From VRUE01 sp044867645 (lineage in GTDB: Bacteria > Actinomycetota > Thermoleophilia > Solirubrobacterales > 70-9), in NCBI GenBank assembly GCA_044867645.1, contig JBIOVI010000006.1, positions 7,335-71,334 on the forward strand: a stretch of DNA of 64,000 bases, in the 5' to 3' direction. The notes below the pieces were generated by a model, which searched no databases, had not been told where the DNA came from, and was given only the letters and a program-made list of their open reading frames with translations. The translations under genes were made by a program, and so were the position numbers. Positions 15,706 through 23,744 of the stretch are shown one piece after another; the first letter of the stretch is position 1, and every line of letters starts with the position of its first letter.

Positions 15706-16746
15706 ATGAAGGCTTACCAGCTCACGGCCTGGCAGACGCCACCGCAGTTGCGCGAGGTGGAGGTTCCCGAACCCGGCCCTGGAGAGGTGCTTCTCAAAGT
15801 GGGTGGCGCCGGAGCCTGTCACTCGGACCTTCACCTGATGGAATGGCCGGAGGGCCTGATGAACTTCGACCTGCCGTTCACCCTCGGCCACGAGAACGCC
15901 GGCTGGGTGGAGGCGCTCGGGGCTGGCGTCGAGGGCTTGGAGGTAGGCGAGGCGGTTGCCGTCTACGGCCCTTGGGGTTGCGGTCGTTGTCGCGCCTGTC
16001 GCCGCTCGGCGGAGAATTACTGCGAGCGTCAGGAGGAGATCGGCGCCTTCGGCGGCGGCCTCGGCCTCGACGGCGGCATGGCCGAGTACATGCTCGTGCC
16101 GCACCCCCGTCTGCTGCTGCGGCTCGGCGATCTCGATCCTCGCGATGCCGCGCCGCTCTCCGACGCCGCGCTGACGCCCTACCACGCCGTGAAGCGATCC
16201 TTGGACCTCCTCGTGCCGGGGTCGACGGCGGTGGTGATCGGTGTCGGCGGTCTCGGCCACATGGCGGTGCAGATCCTGCGTGCCCTCAGCCCGGCGCGGG
16301 TGATCGCCGTGGACACCTCGGACGAGAAGCTGCGGTTGGCACGCGAGGTGGGCGCCGAGGAGGCCGTGATGGCAGGCGAGAAGGCGGCCGGGGCGATCAA
16401 TGAAGCGACGGCGGGGCGCGGCGCCGAGCTTGTGATCGACATGGTCGGCAGCGACGACACGCTCGCCCTCTCTGCGCAGATCGTCCACTTCGAGAGTCAC
16501 CTCACGGTTGTCGGGCTAGCCGGAGGAACCTTCCAGTTCGGCTTCGGCGCCCTGCCCTTCGAGTGCCAGCTAACGATCCCCTACTGGGGCAGCGCGGTCG
16601 AGCTGATGGAGGTTCTCGATCTGGCTCGGGCGGGCAAGATCCGTTCCCACGTCGAGCGCTTCACTCTGGACCGAGTGGAGGACGCCTACGAGAGGATGCG
16701 CAACGGCGACCTCGACGGTCGCGCGGTGATCTGCCCGCACGGCTGA
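15706..16746 (+). CDS. Zinc-dependent medium-chain alcohol dehydrogenase
   Basis: A 346-residue MDR-family oxidoreductase. The catalytic zinc ligands are visible as GACHSDLHL (Cys) and GHENAGWV (His-Glu), and the structural zinc ligands as GCGRCRACRRSAENYC (four cysteines). The Rossmann motif is VVIGVGGLGHMAVQ near residue 175. It oxidises or reduces alcohols and aldehydes with NAD(P)H; MDR proteins with this opening (MKAYQLTAW) are close to Adh of actinobacteria. The start ATG at 15706 follows GAGAGAGAGG at a fair distance. It lies divergent from the ABC exporter genes and looks functional. Confidence 0.9.
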   Translation: MKAYQLTAWQTPPQLREVEVPEPGPGEVLLKVGGAGACHSDLHLMEWPEGLMNFDLPFTLGHENAGWVEALGAGVEGLEVGEAVAVYGPWGCGRCRACRRSAENYCERQEEIGAFGGGLGLDGGMAEYMLVPHPRLLLRLGDLDPRDAAPLSDAALTPYHAVKRSLDLLVPGSTAVVIGVGGLGHMAVQILRALSPARVIAVDTSDEKLRLAREVGAEEAVMAGEKAAGAINEATAGRGAELVIDMVGSDDTLALSAQIVHFESHLTVVGLAGGTFQFGFGALPFECQLTIPYWGSAVELMEVLDLARAGKIRSHVERFTLDRVEDAYERMRNGDLDGRAVICPHG

Positions 16747-16753
16747 GCGTAGA

Positions 16754-17176
16754 TCAGATTCTCCCCCGCCCTCGCTGAAGCCTGTTCACCACAGCGGGGC
16801 CCGTAGCGAGCCAGGCCAAAACGAAGGGCCAAGCCCGACCTTCGGCGAGGTTGTATTCACCCGCCAGCTCTCGCCAAGACTTATTTGCCACCAACCGTCC
16901 GAAGGTGAACTCGAAGGCAACGGTGAGGGTCAGCCAAGCGCCGCCGATCCGCAACGCTTCGGCGCTGCCCGAGATCGGCCAACGGCGATGGAGGCGCCAA
17001 AAGTAAGCGGCGAAGGCAACGACGGCACTAAGCGCTGACAGTTGGTTGGCGCTGCGCTCGTCAATCCGCTTCCCGTAAGTGGCCTCGCGGAGGATGCCGT
17101 TGGCGACCCCGATCGTCGCCGCTCCAATCCACGCGATCATCCATCGCCGCCTCACAGCGCGAGAGTATGGCTTCAA
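16754..17176 (-). CDS. Integral membrane protein of unknown function (140 aa)
   Basis: A 140-residue protein with about four hydrophobic segments (MIAWIGAATIGVANGILREA, LSALSAVVAFAAYFWRLH, RIGGAWLTLTVAFEFTFG, WPFVLAWLATGPAVV). The motif GVANGILREATYGKRIDE and the segment FEFTFGRLVANKSW recur in a small actinobacterial and proteobacterial membrane family that I recall but cannot name. It converges on the alcohol dehydrogenase, 7 bases past its stop, and its ATG abuts the GTG of the divergent Nramp-like gene, so the two promoters must overlap the coding starts. Function unknown. Confidence 0.75.
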   Translation of the reverse strand: MKPYSRAVRRRWMIAWIGAATIGVANGILREATYGKRIDERSANQLSALSAVVAFAAYFWRLHRRWPISGSAEALRIGGAWLTLTVAFEFTFGRLVANKSWRELAGEYNLAEGRAWPFVLAWLATGPAVVNRLQRGRGRI

Positions 17177-18481
17177 GTGTCAGAGCCTCGCGCCCATCGC
17201 ACGCCCGGCCGCCACACGCATTGGCGCCTGGCCCGTCGCCGGCACTTCCTGCTGCGCGCCGGCACCGTTGCGGCGCTACTGGCGGTAGTCGGACCGGGGC
17301 TACTGGCGGGCCTCTCCGACGACGACCCGGCCGGGATTACGACGTACTCGATCCTCGGCGCCAAGTACGGCTACGAGCTGCTTTGGGTTCTCGCCCTCTC
17401 CACCGCAGCGCTGATCGTCTTCCACGAGCTCGGCGTGCGATTGGGGATCGTCACCGGCAAGGGGCTGCTGACGCTCGTCCGCGAGCGCTATGGCGGCCAC
17501 GCCGCCGGGCTGGTGCTGTCGGCGCTGGTGATCGCCAACACCGGCACGCTCTGCGCCGAGTTCGCCGGGGTGGCCGCAGGAATGGAACTACTCGGCGGGA
17601 TGAGCCGCTACCTCAGCGTTCCATTGGCGGCGCTCGGCGTCTCGGCGCTGGTCTTGCGCGAGAACTTCCGCCACGTCGAGCACTTCCTGCTGGCGCTGAG
17701 CTCGGTCTTCGTCGCCTACGTGATCTCGGGGGTGCTCGCGCACCCCGATTGGGGCGCAGCAGCCAAGGGCCTGGTCGTACCGAGCATGCCGCTTAACCGC
17801 GAGGCGCTGCTTGTCGCCGTTGCCACGGTCGGCACGACGCTGGCACCGTGGGGCCTGGCGTTTATCCAGTCCTACGCCGTTGACAAGAAGCTCCGAGTCA
17901 AAGACCTGCGCTATGAGCGAATCGACGTGATCGTCGGCGCCGTGCTGACCGGTGTGATCGGCTTCTTCGTCGTGATCGCCTGCGCGGCGACGCTGCACGT
18001 CCAAGGCATCGACGTTAACGACGCAAGCGACGCGGCTCGGGCGCTCGAACCGTTGGCCGGCGACACTGCGGCGACCCTGTTCGGCCTCGGCTTCCTCGGG
18101 GCCGCGCTGCTCGCCGCGGCGATCGTGCCCCTCTCGACCGCCTACTCAATCTCGGAGACCTTCGGCAAGAAAGCGGACATCAACGACAGCTTCGGCGAGG
18201 CGCGGGCCTTCTACCTGAGCTTCGGCGCAGTCACCTTCATCGCGGCGACGGTCGTCCTGATCCCCGGCGCGCCCCTTATCCCGATTCTCTTTCTGACCCA
18301 GGCGCTGAACGCGGTTCTCCTCCTCGTGCTCCTGCCGTTCATCCGCTCACTCGCCAAGGACCGTGGACTGATGGGAGATCATGCCCTCAGGCGCACCGAC
18401 CGCTGGGTGACCGGCATTGCTCTTGCCCTTGTCGCTGCCTCGGTCCTTGCTCTCGGCGCCCTCACCGTTGGCTCGATATAG
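17177..18481 (+). CDS. Nramp (SLC11)-family divalent metal transporter
   Basis: A 434-residue polytopic protein with 10-11 membrane segments. GPGLLAGLSDDDPAGITTYS (residues about 38-57) is the Nramp TM1 signature; the canonical DPGN metal-binding motif reads DPAG here, as in the Nramp-related proteins that may carry Mg or other ions rather than Mn/Fe. The TM6-like metal-site region is around APWGLAFIQSYAVDK. GTG at 17177 was chosen because the frame upstream is unlike a protein and overlaps the divergent gene. The neighbouring ZIP transporter gene is convergent and ends 2 bases away, so the two form a metal-homeostasis pair. Confidence 0.85.
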   Translation: MSEPRAHRTPGRHTHWRLARRRHFLLRAGTVAALLAVVGPGLLAGLSDDDPAGITTYSILGAKYGYELLWVLALSTAALIVFHELGVRLGIVTGKGLLTLVRERYGGHAAGLVLSALVIANTGTLCAEFAGVAAGMELLGGMSRYLSVPLAALGVSALVLRENFRHVEHFLLALSSVFVAYVISGVLAHPDWGAAAKGLVVPSMPLNREALLVAVATVGTTLAPWGLAFIQSYAVDKKLRVKDLRYERIDVIVGAVLTGVIGFFVVIACAATLHVQGIDVNDASDAARALEPLAGDTAATLFGLGFLGAALLAAAIVPLSTAYSISETFGKKADINDSFGEARAFYLSFGAVTFIAATVVLIPGAPLIPILFLTQALNAVLLLVLLPFIRSLAKDRGLMGDHALRRTDRWVTGIALALVAASVLALGALTVGSI

Positions 18482-18482
18482 C

Positions 18483-19223
18483 TCAGACACCGAGGACAAA
18501 GCTGAGCCCAAGCATCACGGCGCCACCGAGCATCACGCCACCACTCGGCCCGAGCCGCGCCGGCCCGGCATATGCCTTCGGCAACAGCTCCACCCCGATC
18601 AGGGCCAGCATGGCGCCAGCCGCGAACGCGAAGGAGAAGGGCAGCAGCGCCTGGATCTGCTCGACGAGCAGGAAGGCGACAAGCGCGCCAACCGGCTGAG
18701 GAGCGCTGGTCCCGACCGCAGCCCAGAACTGACGGGTGCGGCTGAAGCCGGCCGCCGCCATCGGGATCGCGACACTGGTCCCCTCGGGAATGTTCTGGAT
18801 CGCAATCGCGAGAATCACGAACAAGCTGAGTCCAGCCCGGTCAGAGGCGAAGGCCGTGCCGATCGCAAAGCCCTCGGGGAGGCTGTGAACGAAGAGCACG
18901 AGGAAGACCAGAGCCGACGTGCTGGCACCGGAGCCCGAACGCCCCATGAAGGTGGTGTGAGGGTTCAGCCGCGAACGGACCACGCCCAGCAGCCCAGCGC
19001 CGACCACGAGCCCACTGACAACTGCCAGGGTCGAGCCTTCTTCGGTGGCGGGAATCAGCAGGCCAACGATAGAAGCCACACCCATCACTCCGGCCGCGAA
19101 GCCGAGAAGTAGCGGCGTTAGCTGGGCCGCGCGATGACCAAGGAAGAAGACCGGGATCGCACCCAGGCCGGTGGCAAGGGTCGTGCCGCACGCGGCGAGC
19201 AGCAAGACGATCACCGGCGGCAT
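18483..19223 (-). CDS. ZIP-family metal transporter
   Basis: A 246-residue protein with about eight membrane segments. The ZIP metal-site helices are evident: FVHSLPEGFAIGTA in TM4 and AIQNIPEGTSVAIP in TM5, giving His/Glu/Asn/Glu ligands. The TM3-TM4 loop is short and lacks a His-rich stretch. ZIP proteins carry zinc, iron or manganese into the cytosol. The gene is convergent with the Nramp-like gene, with only one base between the stop codons. A gap of 158 bases, with no feature I recognise, separates it from the SEC-C protein gene. Confidence 0.9.
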   Translation of the reverse strand: MPPVIVLLLAACGTTLATGLGAIPVFFLGHRAAQLTPLLLGFAAGVMGVASIVGLLIPATEEGSTLAVVSGLVVGAGLLGVVRSRLNPHTTFMGRSGSGASTSALVFLVLFVHSLPEGFAIGTAFASDRAGLSLFVILAIAIQNIPEGTSVAIPMAAAGFSRTRQFWAAVGTSAPQPVGALVAFLLVEQIQALLPFSFAFAAGAMLALIGVELLPKAYAGPARLGPSGGVMLGGAVMLGLSFVLGV

Positions 19224-19381
19224 GTCAAGAGGTTAGGAGTTGGCCCAACAGGGACCGAAGGGCCTGTACGACAGCCGGGGGATAGAGGCCAGGAAATGTC
19301 GCCGGTATTTCCCGACGATCCTGCCTTCATCGCGCCACGGGGGATCGTCACTGAAAGGTCGAGGATTTCAATCCAGGGCCG

Positions 19382-20299
19382 CTAGGACAGGTGGCAATCA
19401 CCGACAAGGCGCCCGCTTCCACAAGGGCAGGAGGCGGACGCGGGAAGCCTGCCAATGCTCGGGAGCCCCGAGGTGGCCTTCAAGTAGTTAGTCGTTTGAC
19501 TGAAGGCCTCCGCCATCGGTTCCTTGTCAAAGCCAAACTCTTGCGCAAGAACCCGACCGGCCAGGTAAAACCCACCCGCGCCATGACACAGGGCTTCCCG
19601 CCAGCGATTGTCGGGCCCTGCGCGGTTGAGATTCCCGCCACCCCCTGGTCCAGAGGAGAGCGTTTGACGGTATCCGGTCGGCGAGCTGTGAAGCAGAATG
19701 TTGTTCTGCCGCTGGACGATCTCGTAGATGAAGTCGAGGTATTCGCGTGCCTCTGGCTCATCCTCCCACCGAGTCTGGATAAGAGCCAGGCGATCCTCGT
19801 GTGAGGTAAGGGTCCAAGAGGCCCTGAATGCACGCCCTGCACTTCCATCGCCGTAGGTCTCGATCAGTTCCGCAAGCTCGGCTCGCTCAGCGTCGGTCAA
19901 CTCTCGGTCGGTGCGCTTGAACTTGGACTCAAGCTGGTGCTCTGCAAGAGCCATGAGCCGATCGTGTTGGTCAGCGCGCTCTGGAGCAAGGTCAGGATTT
20001 TCAGCGACCCAGTGCATGTCGAGAACGTCTTCAAGTAGCGATCGGTTCAGCATCGACGCCTGAACACCCCGGCCAATCCGACAGGCGGCGAGCATTGCTT
20101 CAAAAGTGTGCGCTGCACGAGTCGCCTGGGCCGTCAAGAGGGCCGAGCTGCCCAGCAGTCGTGTTCGGCCCGTCTCGTCTATCAGCCGCGCGCCCTCCCC
20201 AAGCAGTCTTTCCGCCTCATTGAACCGTAGGCGGTTAATGCCTTTTTCCGCGAGGAGATGGCCCGCGAGACCGAATGGGTGATACGGAGAATCGCTCAC
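19382..20299 (-). CDS. Helical protein of unknown function with C-terminal SEC-C zinc motif
   Basis: A 305-residue, mostly helical protein with a C-terminal SEC-C-type motif (ASCPCGSGRLVGDCHLS), which binds zinc and in SecA contacts SecB or ribosomes. The central part (RSLLEDVLDMHWVAENPD, LDFIYEIVQRQNNILLHSSP) resembles the DUF5677 family; that label is from memory. Such SEC-C-tailed proteins are common in mobile and defence-associated regions, but the role is unknown. It lies immediately before the decayed left copy of the SSB/HTH module and has the same orientation as that module, so it may belong to the same element. Confidence 0.7.
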   Translation of the reverse strand: MSDSPYHPFGLAGHLLAEKGINRLRFNEAERLLGEGARLIDETGRTRLLGSSALLTAQATRAAHTFEAMLAACRIGRGVQASMLNRSLLEDVLDMHWVAENPDLAPERADQHDRLMALAEHQLESKFKRTDRELTDAERAELAELIETYGDGSAGRAFRASWTLTSHEDRLALIQTRWEDEPEAREYLDFIYEIVQRQNNILLHSSPTGYRQTLSSGPGGGGNLNRAGPDNRWREALCHGAGGFYLAGRVLAQEFGFDKEPMAEAFSQTTNYLKATSGLPSIGRLPASASCPCGSGRLVGDCHLS

Positions 20300-20387
20300 A
20301 AGCTACTCGCCTCGCCATCGCCAGGCGCGCCGAAAAGCTCGTTTTGTCCGCCACATCCGAAGCATCGCGGGAATCCTCGCGGCTCAG

Positions 20388-20690
20388 CTATTGCTGTGCA
20401 ACCGTCTCGTGCACAGCACAGCGGCTACGTCGTCTGCGTCGTGCCGCGATCTCAACCGCACGACGGGGAGGCCGGCGATAGGGAAGATGCCGACCGAGAT
20501 CGCGAAGTTCGCGGACATAGGTCTCAATGCCCGCCTTGCGGCGTAGCTTGCGGAGATTGATCGTGACCTGCTCTACGAGGCGGCTGCCCTGCCCGGTTTC
20601 CGGGATGCAGTCCTCGCATCTCGTCGGGGGAGGATCGTCGCCGAGATGAAACAGCTCCCGGCCGCATCTCTCACAGAGATACTGCTCCAC
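20388..20690 (-). pseudogene. Multi-HTH zinc-ribbon protein, left copy reduced by in-frame deletion
   Basis: A 100-residue open frame starting at GTG 20690. Residues 1-56 match the N-terminus of the intact paralogue at 23745 (CERCGRELFHLGDD, CEDCIPETGQGSRLV, LRKLRRKAGIE), and the remainder matches its extreme C-terminus (YVRELRDLGRHLPYRRPPRR and the Arg-rich tail). About 480 residues between, including all but a stub of the six helix-turn-helix domains, are absent, but the reading frame is kept. It could encode a small zinc-ribbon/basic peptide with residual or dominant-negative activity, or be a dead remnant. Its 5' gene is separated by the conserved hairpin 20729-20832. Confidence 0.7.
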
Positions 20691-20728
20691 GGCTGGGCTC
20701 CAAGGCGGCGCCGGGTCAGCAGGCGATC

Positions 20729-20832
20729 GTGACTTTCCGAGGGCCGGGGCAGGAAGCGGCGAACTCCCCAACAACCGCGGGAAGTTCATCCGCCCCTCCC
20801 TGTGGCCTGCGCCCCGGCCCTCGGAAAATCAC
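20729..20832 (-). repeat. Conserved about 100-nt hairpin H3, left copy
   Basis: Arms GTGATTTTCCGAGGGCCGGG (5' in gene sense) and CCCGGCCCTCGGAAAGTCAC (3') pair over about 22 bases and enclose a 60-nt interior. The right copy at 23604-23704 keeps the pairing but with AA/TT where this copy has GG/CC, i.e. two compensatory changes. Confidence 0.8.
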
Positions 20833-20848
20833 CAGTCGCCCCCGTCCC

Positions 20849-21276
20849 TCAACGGTCCCCGACGACGAACAGACGTGGAAATGGCTCAACTGGTGCTGCT
20901 GGATTGACTGCGGCTGCGACGACCACGCCCCATTGGCTGCCCCGTCCCCGGTCGCCTCGCGATCGCTCAGTTGACCCCATGCGAGCACCGGGACGCCAAC
21001 ATGCAAGCTCGACACGCTTCGCTGAGCCAATGCAGCCGGCACTTCGACCTCGCAGCGCGCCAGGGTCCATAGGTCCTCGGGCCGCTCGGGGTCGCGCACC
21101 GGAAACCCAAGCCGGAGCATCGTGACCGCATCGCCTCGCGGACTCCTCGCCTTATGAGGCTTCTCCAGCAGCGTTCCTGTCAGCACCAAGTGATTCAGGC
21201 CAGGCGGAATCTGCTCAGGAAACGGCGGCCTTCGAGAAGGACCGTTCCGTGCCGACCGGCATCGCCGCCCGCTCAT
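20849..21276 (-). pseudogene. SSB-like gene, left copy, frameshifted
   Basis: From ATG 21276 the frame reads LNHLVLTGTLLEKPHKARSP and continues through DLWTLARCEVEVPA to LSDREATGDG, matching the intact paralogue at 23172-23582. An extra G in the run near 20938 (GGGACGGGG versus GGGACGG) then shifts the frame; the natural C-terminus PRLFVVGDR is found in the other frame and ends at 20849. Without the indel it would be a single-OB-fold SSB-like protein of about 140 residues. The frame as written continues past this point into hairpin H3. Pseudogene, or a sequencing error in a G run. Confidence 0.7.
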
Positions 21277-21304
21277 CACGCCGTGCCCCTGTCAGGCGCG
21301 CTTC

Positions 21305-21384
21305 CTCGGGGGCCGAGGCACCGTGCAGTGCCGACCAGCTCCAGACCAGCCTGCACAGTCCCTGCGACAGCCCCGGCCCCCGAG
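21305..21384 (-). repeat. Conserved 80-nt hairpin H2, left copy
   Basis: CTCGGGGGCCGGGG at one end pairs with CCTCGGCCCCCGAG at the other, with an inner stem ACTGTGCAG/CTGCACGGT. It has exactly the same length as the right copy (23064-23143), and one inner pair changes G-C to A-T between copies. Confidence 0.75.
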
Positions 21385-21433
21385 AGCCCGCGACTCCTGA
21401 CGATTGATCGTTCCCTGCTTGCCGCCCGCGCTT

Positions 21434-21898
21434 TCATGAGGTCTCCCCGTGCGGACACGTCGAGCGGCTTCGCCGGATGGCCCGACCGTTTCTGCGCGCC
21501 TCACGCGGGTCAACCTCGGCCAACAGCTTGTTGCAGACCTCGTAGCCGACCTGGAAGCGCTGATCGGTTTCGGCGTCTTCGCGGCTCGACTGAGCCTCGG
21601 CACCCGACTCAACGAGAACTTTCACCGCTTCGCCCTGCAAGCGCTGGAGCAGTTCCATCAGGTCGTGCTCGGGCATGGTCAGATCGACGGTCTCACGCTC
21701 GTCCGTCTCCCCCCAGCCGATGTCTTGCAGCAGCCGGAAGTCTTCGGCGAACTCCAGACCCAGCTCCTCTGCCTTCGCAAAGTCTTTGGTGCGCTCCAAG
21801 GCGACCCAGAAGTCCTCGATGCTGCCGAGGTGATTGCGGACCAGTTCGTAGAGCCCGTCACGCTGGTCGCTGTCGATGGTCGTGATGCTGGCGGGCAC
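21434..21898 (-). CDS. Acidic helical protein of the SSB/HTH module, left copy (154 aa)
   Basis: GTG at 21898 follows GAGAGGAGGGG, which fixes the start. The product is strongly acidic and helical, with the block SDQRDGLYELVRNHLGSIED and LEFAEDFRLLQDIGWGETDE, then MPEHDLMELLQRLQGEAVKV, and a basic C-terminus NGRAIRRSRSTCPHG. It is about 75 per cent identical by eye to the paralogue at 22547-23014 and is intact, whereas the two genes downstream of it are broken. I recognise no family; relatives seem confined to Thermoleophilia-like sequences, but that is an impression. The leader with two hairpins lies directly upstream, suggesting regulation at RNA level. Confidence 0.7.
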   Translation of the reverse strand: MPASITTIDSDQRDGLYELVRNHLGSIEDFWVALERTKDFAKAEELGLEFAEDFRLLQDIGWGETDERETVDLTMPEHDLMELLQRLQGEAVKVLVESGAEAQSSREDAETDQRFQVGYEVCNKLLAEVDPREARRNGRAIRRSRSTCPHGETS

Positions 21899-21958
21899 GG
21901 TGCCCCTCCTCTCGATAAGGCACCGAGGAGGACGAGCCCGCGACGCGATCCAGAACGA

Positions 21959-22077
21959 TCTACGTCGGTACCGTCTCTCTCGCATCGAAGGCTCGTCCTT
22001 CGGTGCCGGGCCCCGGGGCGTTGGCGCGTCGCCGGGGCCGCTCATTTCTGCGTTTTTCGCGGCCGAACGTAGGTGGA
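21959..22077 (-). promoter_or_regulatory. Structured leader H1, left copy (B)
   Basis: In gene sense it contains GGCCCCGG...CCGGGGCC (8-bp perfect stem) and GAAGGACGAGCCTTC (5-bp stem), then about 60 bases to the GTG start. Three copies exist in the window (8385, here, and 22393 inverted). Probably promoter plus 5' leader; the role is inferred from position only. Confidence 0.55.
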
Positions 22078-22124
22078 TGGGAGCCGCCGCGCAAGGTCTA
22101 AATCGACCTCACTTTGACCTCACC

Positions 22125-22250
22125 TTGCCCCAGGGCTTGCCCCAGCGCCTTTTTTGGCCGATTTTGAGGTCTCCCAAAAACACGAAAACCCGCTTTATAA
22201 GCGGGTTTCCGTCCTATAGCGGGGGAAGGATACAACCCCTCGGGCGACCT
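22125..22250 (-). repeat. att block with left arms, hairpin and mutated core
   Basis: TTGCCCCA at 22125-22132 and 22137-22144, hairpin 22183-22211, then TATAGCGGGGGAAGGATACA, a core in which the T-loop and anticodon arm are eroded. It closes the 12-22 kb island on the right. The 22251-22392 stretch contains nothing I recognise. Confidence 0.65.
22183..22211 (-). terminator. Relic tRNA-fMet terminator hairpin
   Basis: ACCCGCTT and AAGCGGGT form an 8-bp stem with a TAT loop; TTTTCG follows on the minus strand. Confidence 0.65.
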
Positions 22251-22392
22251 GGACATAGCTATAGAGGTCGCGGCACAAATGGCTCCAGCATTGGGAAAGC
22301 GGCGATCGACCTAGAAAGCTGGGCCGCCTTCCCAAGCCGGATTCCGGCAAAGGCACCTTGACGGATGGGCACAAGCCCCGTTCATTTGCCTA

Positions 22393-22485
22393 GCCGTGAG
22401 ACATAAGTGGCCCCGGCGGCGGTGGAACGCCCCGGGGCCTGGCACCGAAGACGTAGCCTTCGATGCAAGACAGACGGTACTCGCC
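22393..22485 (+). promoter_or_regulatory. Structured leader H1, right copy (C)
   Basis: Inverted relative to copies A and B: GTGGCCCCGGCGGCGGTGG, ACGCCCCGGGGCCTGGCACC, then GAAGACGTAGCCTTCGATGC. The GGCCCCGG/CCGGGGCC and GAAG/CTTC stems are kept. It lies upstream of the intact module and ends about 60 bases before its first gene. Confidence 0.55.
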
Positions 22486-22546
22486 GTTGCCCCACCGGGC
22501 GGCATCTTGGCCGGCTTCGGTGCCCCTACCGAGAGGAGGGGGCACT

Positions 22547-23014
22547 GTGCCCAGCACCACCATCACCATCGACCGCGACCAGCGCGACGGGCTCTACGAA
22601 CTGGTCCGCAATCACCTCGGCAGCATCGAGGACTTCTGGATCGCCCTGGAGCAGACCAAGGACTTCGCCGAGGCCGAGGCGTTGAGTCTGGAGTTCGCCG
22701 AAGACTTCCGCCTGCTGCAAGACATCGGCTGGGGCGAGCACGACGAGCGCGAGACGTTCGATCTGACCATGCCGGCGCACGATTTGATGGAAGCGCTCAA
22801 ACGCCTGCACGGCGAAGCCGTGAAGGTTCTCGTTGGCTCGGGAGGCAGCGAGGCTCAGTCCCGTCGCGACGACGACGCCACGGATCGACGCTTCCAGGTC
22901 GGTTACGACGCCTGCGAGAAGCTGCTGGCCGAACTCGACCCGCGGGAGCCGCACAAAAGCAACGGCCGGGCCATCCGGCGAAGCCGGTCTACGTGTCCAC
23001 ACGAGACGCCATGA
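22547..23014 (+). CDS. Acidic helical protein of the SSB/HTH module, right copy (155 aa)
   Basis: GTG at 22547 lies just after GAGAGGAGGGGGCACT, a clear ribosome binding site also conserved in the left copy. The protein begins VPSTTITIDRDQRDGLYELV and is acidic and helical through about residue 120 (DFWIALEQTKDFAEAEAL, LLQDIGWGEHDERETFDL), ending with a basic RAIRRSRSTCPHETP. No cysteine-rich or catalytic motif is apparent. It is the first gene of the intact module and is separated from the SSB-like gene by hairpin H2. Length, start and termini agree with the left copy, so it is under selection. Function unknown; partnership with SSB suggests a DNA-transaction or regulatory role. Confidence 0.75.
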   Translation: MPSTTITIDRDQRDGLYELVRNHLGSIEDFWIALEQTKDFAEAEALSLEFAEDFRLLQDIGWGEHDERETFDLTMPAHDLMEALKRLHGEAVKVLVGSGGSEAQSRRDDDATDRRFQVGYDACEKLLAELDPREPHKSNGRAIRRSRSTCPHETP

Positions 23015-23063
23015 CCCCGCGTGGCCCAAGCAGGCAAGGCTCGACCGTCAGGAGTCGCGGGTT

Positions 23064-23143
23064 CTCGGGGGTCGGGGTGCTCGCAGGGACCATGCAGGCT
23101 GGCCTGGAACTGGTCAGCCCTGCATGGTGTCCCGGCCCCCGAG
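23064..23143 (+). repeat. Conserved 80-nt hairpin H2, right copy
   Basis: CTCGGGGGTCGGG pairs with the terminal CCCGGCCCCCGAG; an inner perfect stem ACCATGCAGG/CCTGCATGGT encloses a 21-nt loop. It sits between the helical-protein gene and the SSB-like gene. No T-tract follows, so it is not a standard terminator. Confidence 0.8.
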
Positions 23144-23171
23144 GAATTGCGCCTGTCGAGGGAGCGCTGCG

Positions 23172-23582
23172 ATGAGCGGGTGGAGAAATCGGTCGCCGCG
23201 TCCCGCCCCGTTTCCCGAGTCGATCCCGCCGCGCCTGAATCATCTGGTGCTGACAGGGACGCTGCTGGAGAAGCCTCACAGGGCGAGCAGCCCACGAGGC
23301 GATGCGGTCACGATGCTTCGGCTTGGGTTTCCGGTGCGCGACCCTGAGCGGCCCGAGGACCTTTGGACCCTGGCGCGATGCGAGGTCGAAGTGCCGGCTG
23401 CATTGGCTCGGCGAAGCGTGGCGAGCTTGCACATCGGCGGCCCGGTGCTCGCGTGGGGTCAACTGAGCGATCGGGAGGCGACCGGGGACGGCAGCCAGTG
23501 GGGCGTACTCGTCGCCGCCGCGATCCACTCGGGCGCGCTCGCCGATCCACCGCCGCGCCTGTTCGTCGTCGGGGAGCGCTGA
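23172..23582 (+). CDS. SSB-like single-stranded DNA-binding protein
   Basis: A 136-residue protein with the OB-fold layout of bacterial SSB: LNHLVLTGTLLEKPHRASSP (first strands, as in SSB VILxGrLtxdPe), then DAVTMLRLGFPVRDPERPED (the strand with the conserved L-x-F/V), and LWTLARCEVEVPAAL followed by HIGGPVLAWGQLSDR, matching the usual GxxVxVxGrL motif. The acidic DDDIPF-type C-terminal tip of housekeeping SSBs is absent; it ends FVVGER. It should bind ssDNA without recruiting the SSB interactome. It is flanked by hairpins H2 and H3. The ATG at 23172 was chosen by comparison with the left copy. Confidence 0.75.
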   Translation: MSGWRNRSPRPAPFPESIPPRLNHLVLTGTLLEKPHRASSPRGDAVTMLRLGFPVRDPERPEDLWTLARCEVEVPAALARRSVASLHIGGPVLAWGQLSDREATGDGSQWGVLVAAAIHSGALADPPPRLFVVGER

Positions 23583-23603
23583 GGAGCGAGCGGGAGGCGA
23601 CTG

Positions 23604-23704
23604 GTGACTTTTCGAGGGCCAAGGCGCAGGCCACAGGGAGGGGCGGATGGGCTTCCCGCAGTTGGGGAGTTCGCCGCTTCCTGCCTTGGCCCTCGGAAAA
23701 TCAC
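23604..23704 (+). repeat. Conserved about 100-nt hairpin H3, right copy
   Basis: Arms GTGACTTTTCGAGGGCCAAG and CTTGGCCCTCGGAAAATCAC pair over about 22 bases with one mismatch. Compared with the left copy, GG/CC is replaced by AA/TT on both arms, and three bases are missing in the loop. It lies between the SSB-like gene and the multi-HTH gene. Confidence 0.85.
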
Positions 23705-23744
23705 AGCCGCCAGCCCCCTCCACTGAGCCAGAGGGGCGAAAGCC

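Noticed and set aside
22251..22392. Possible promoter or replication origin between the two inverted module copies.
   Set aside because: No iterons, DnaA boxes or clear promoter elements could be read; left as unassigned sequence.
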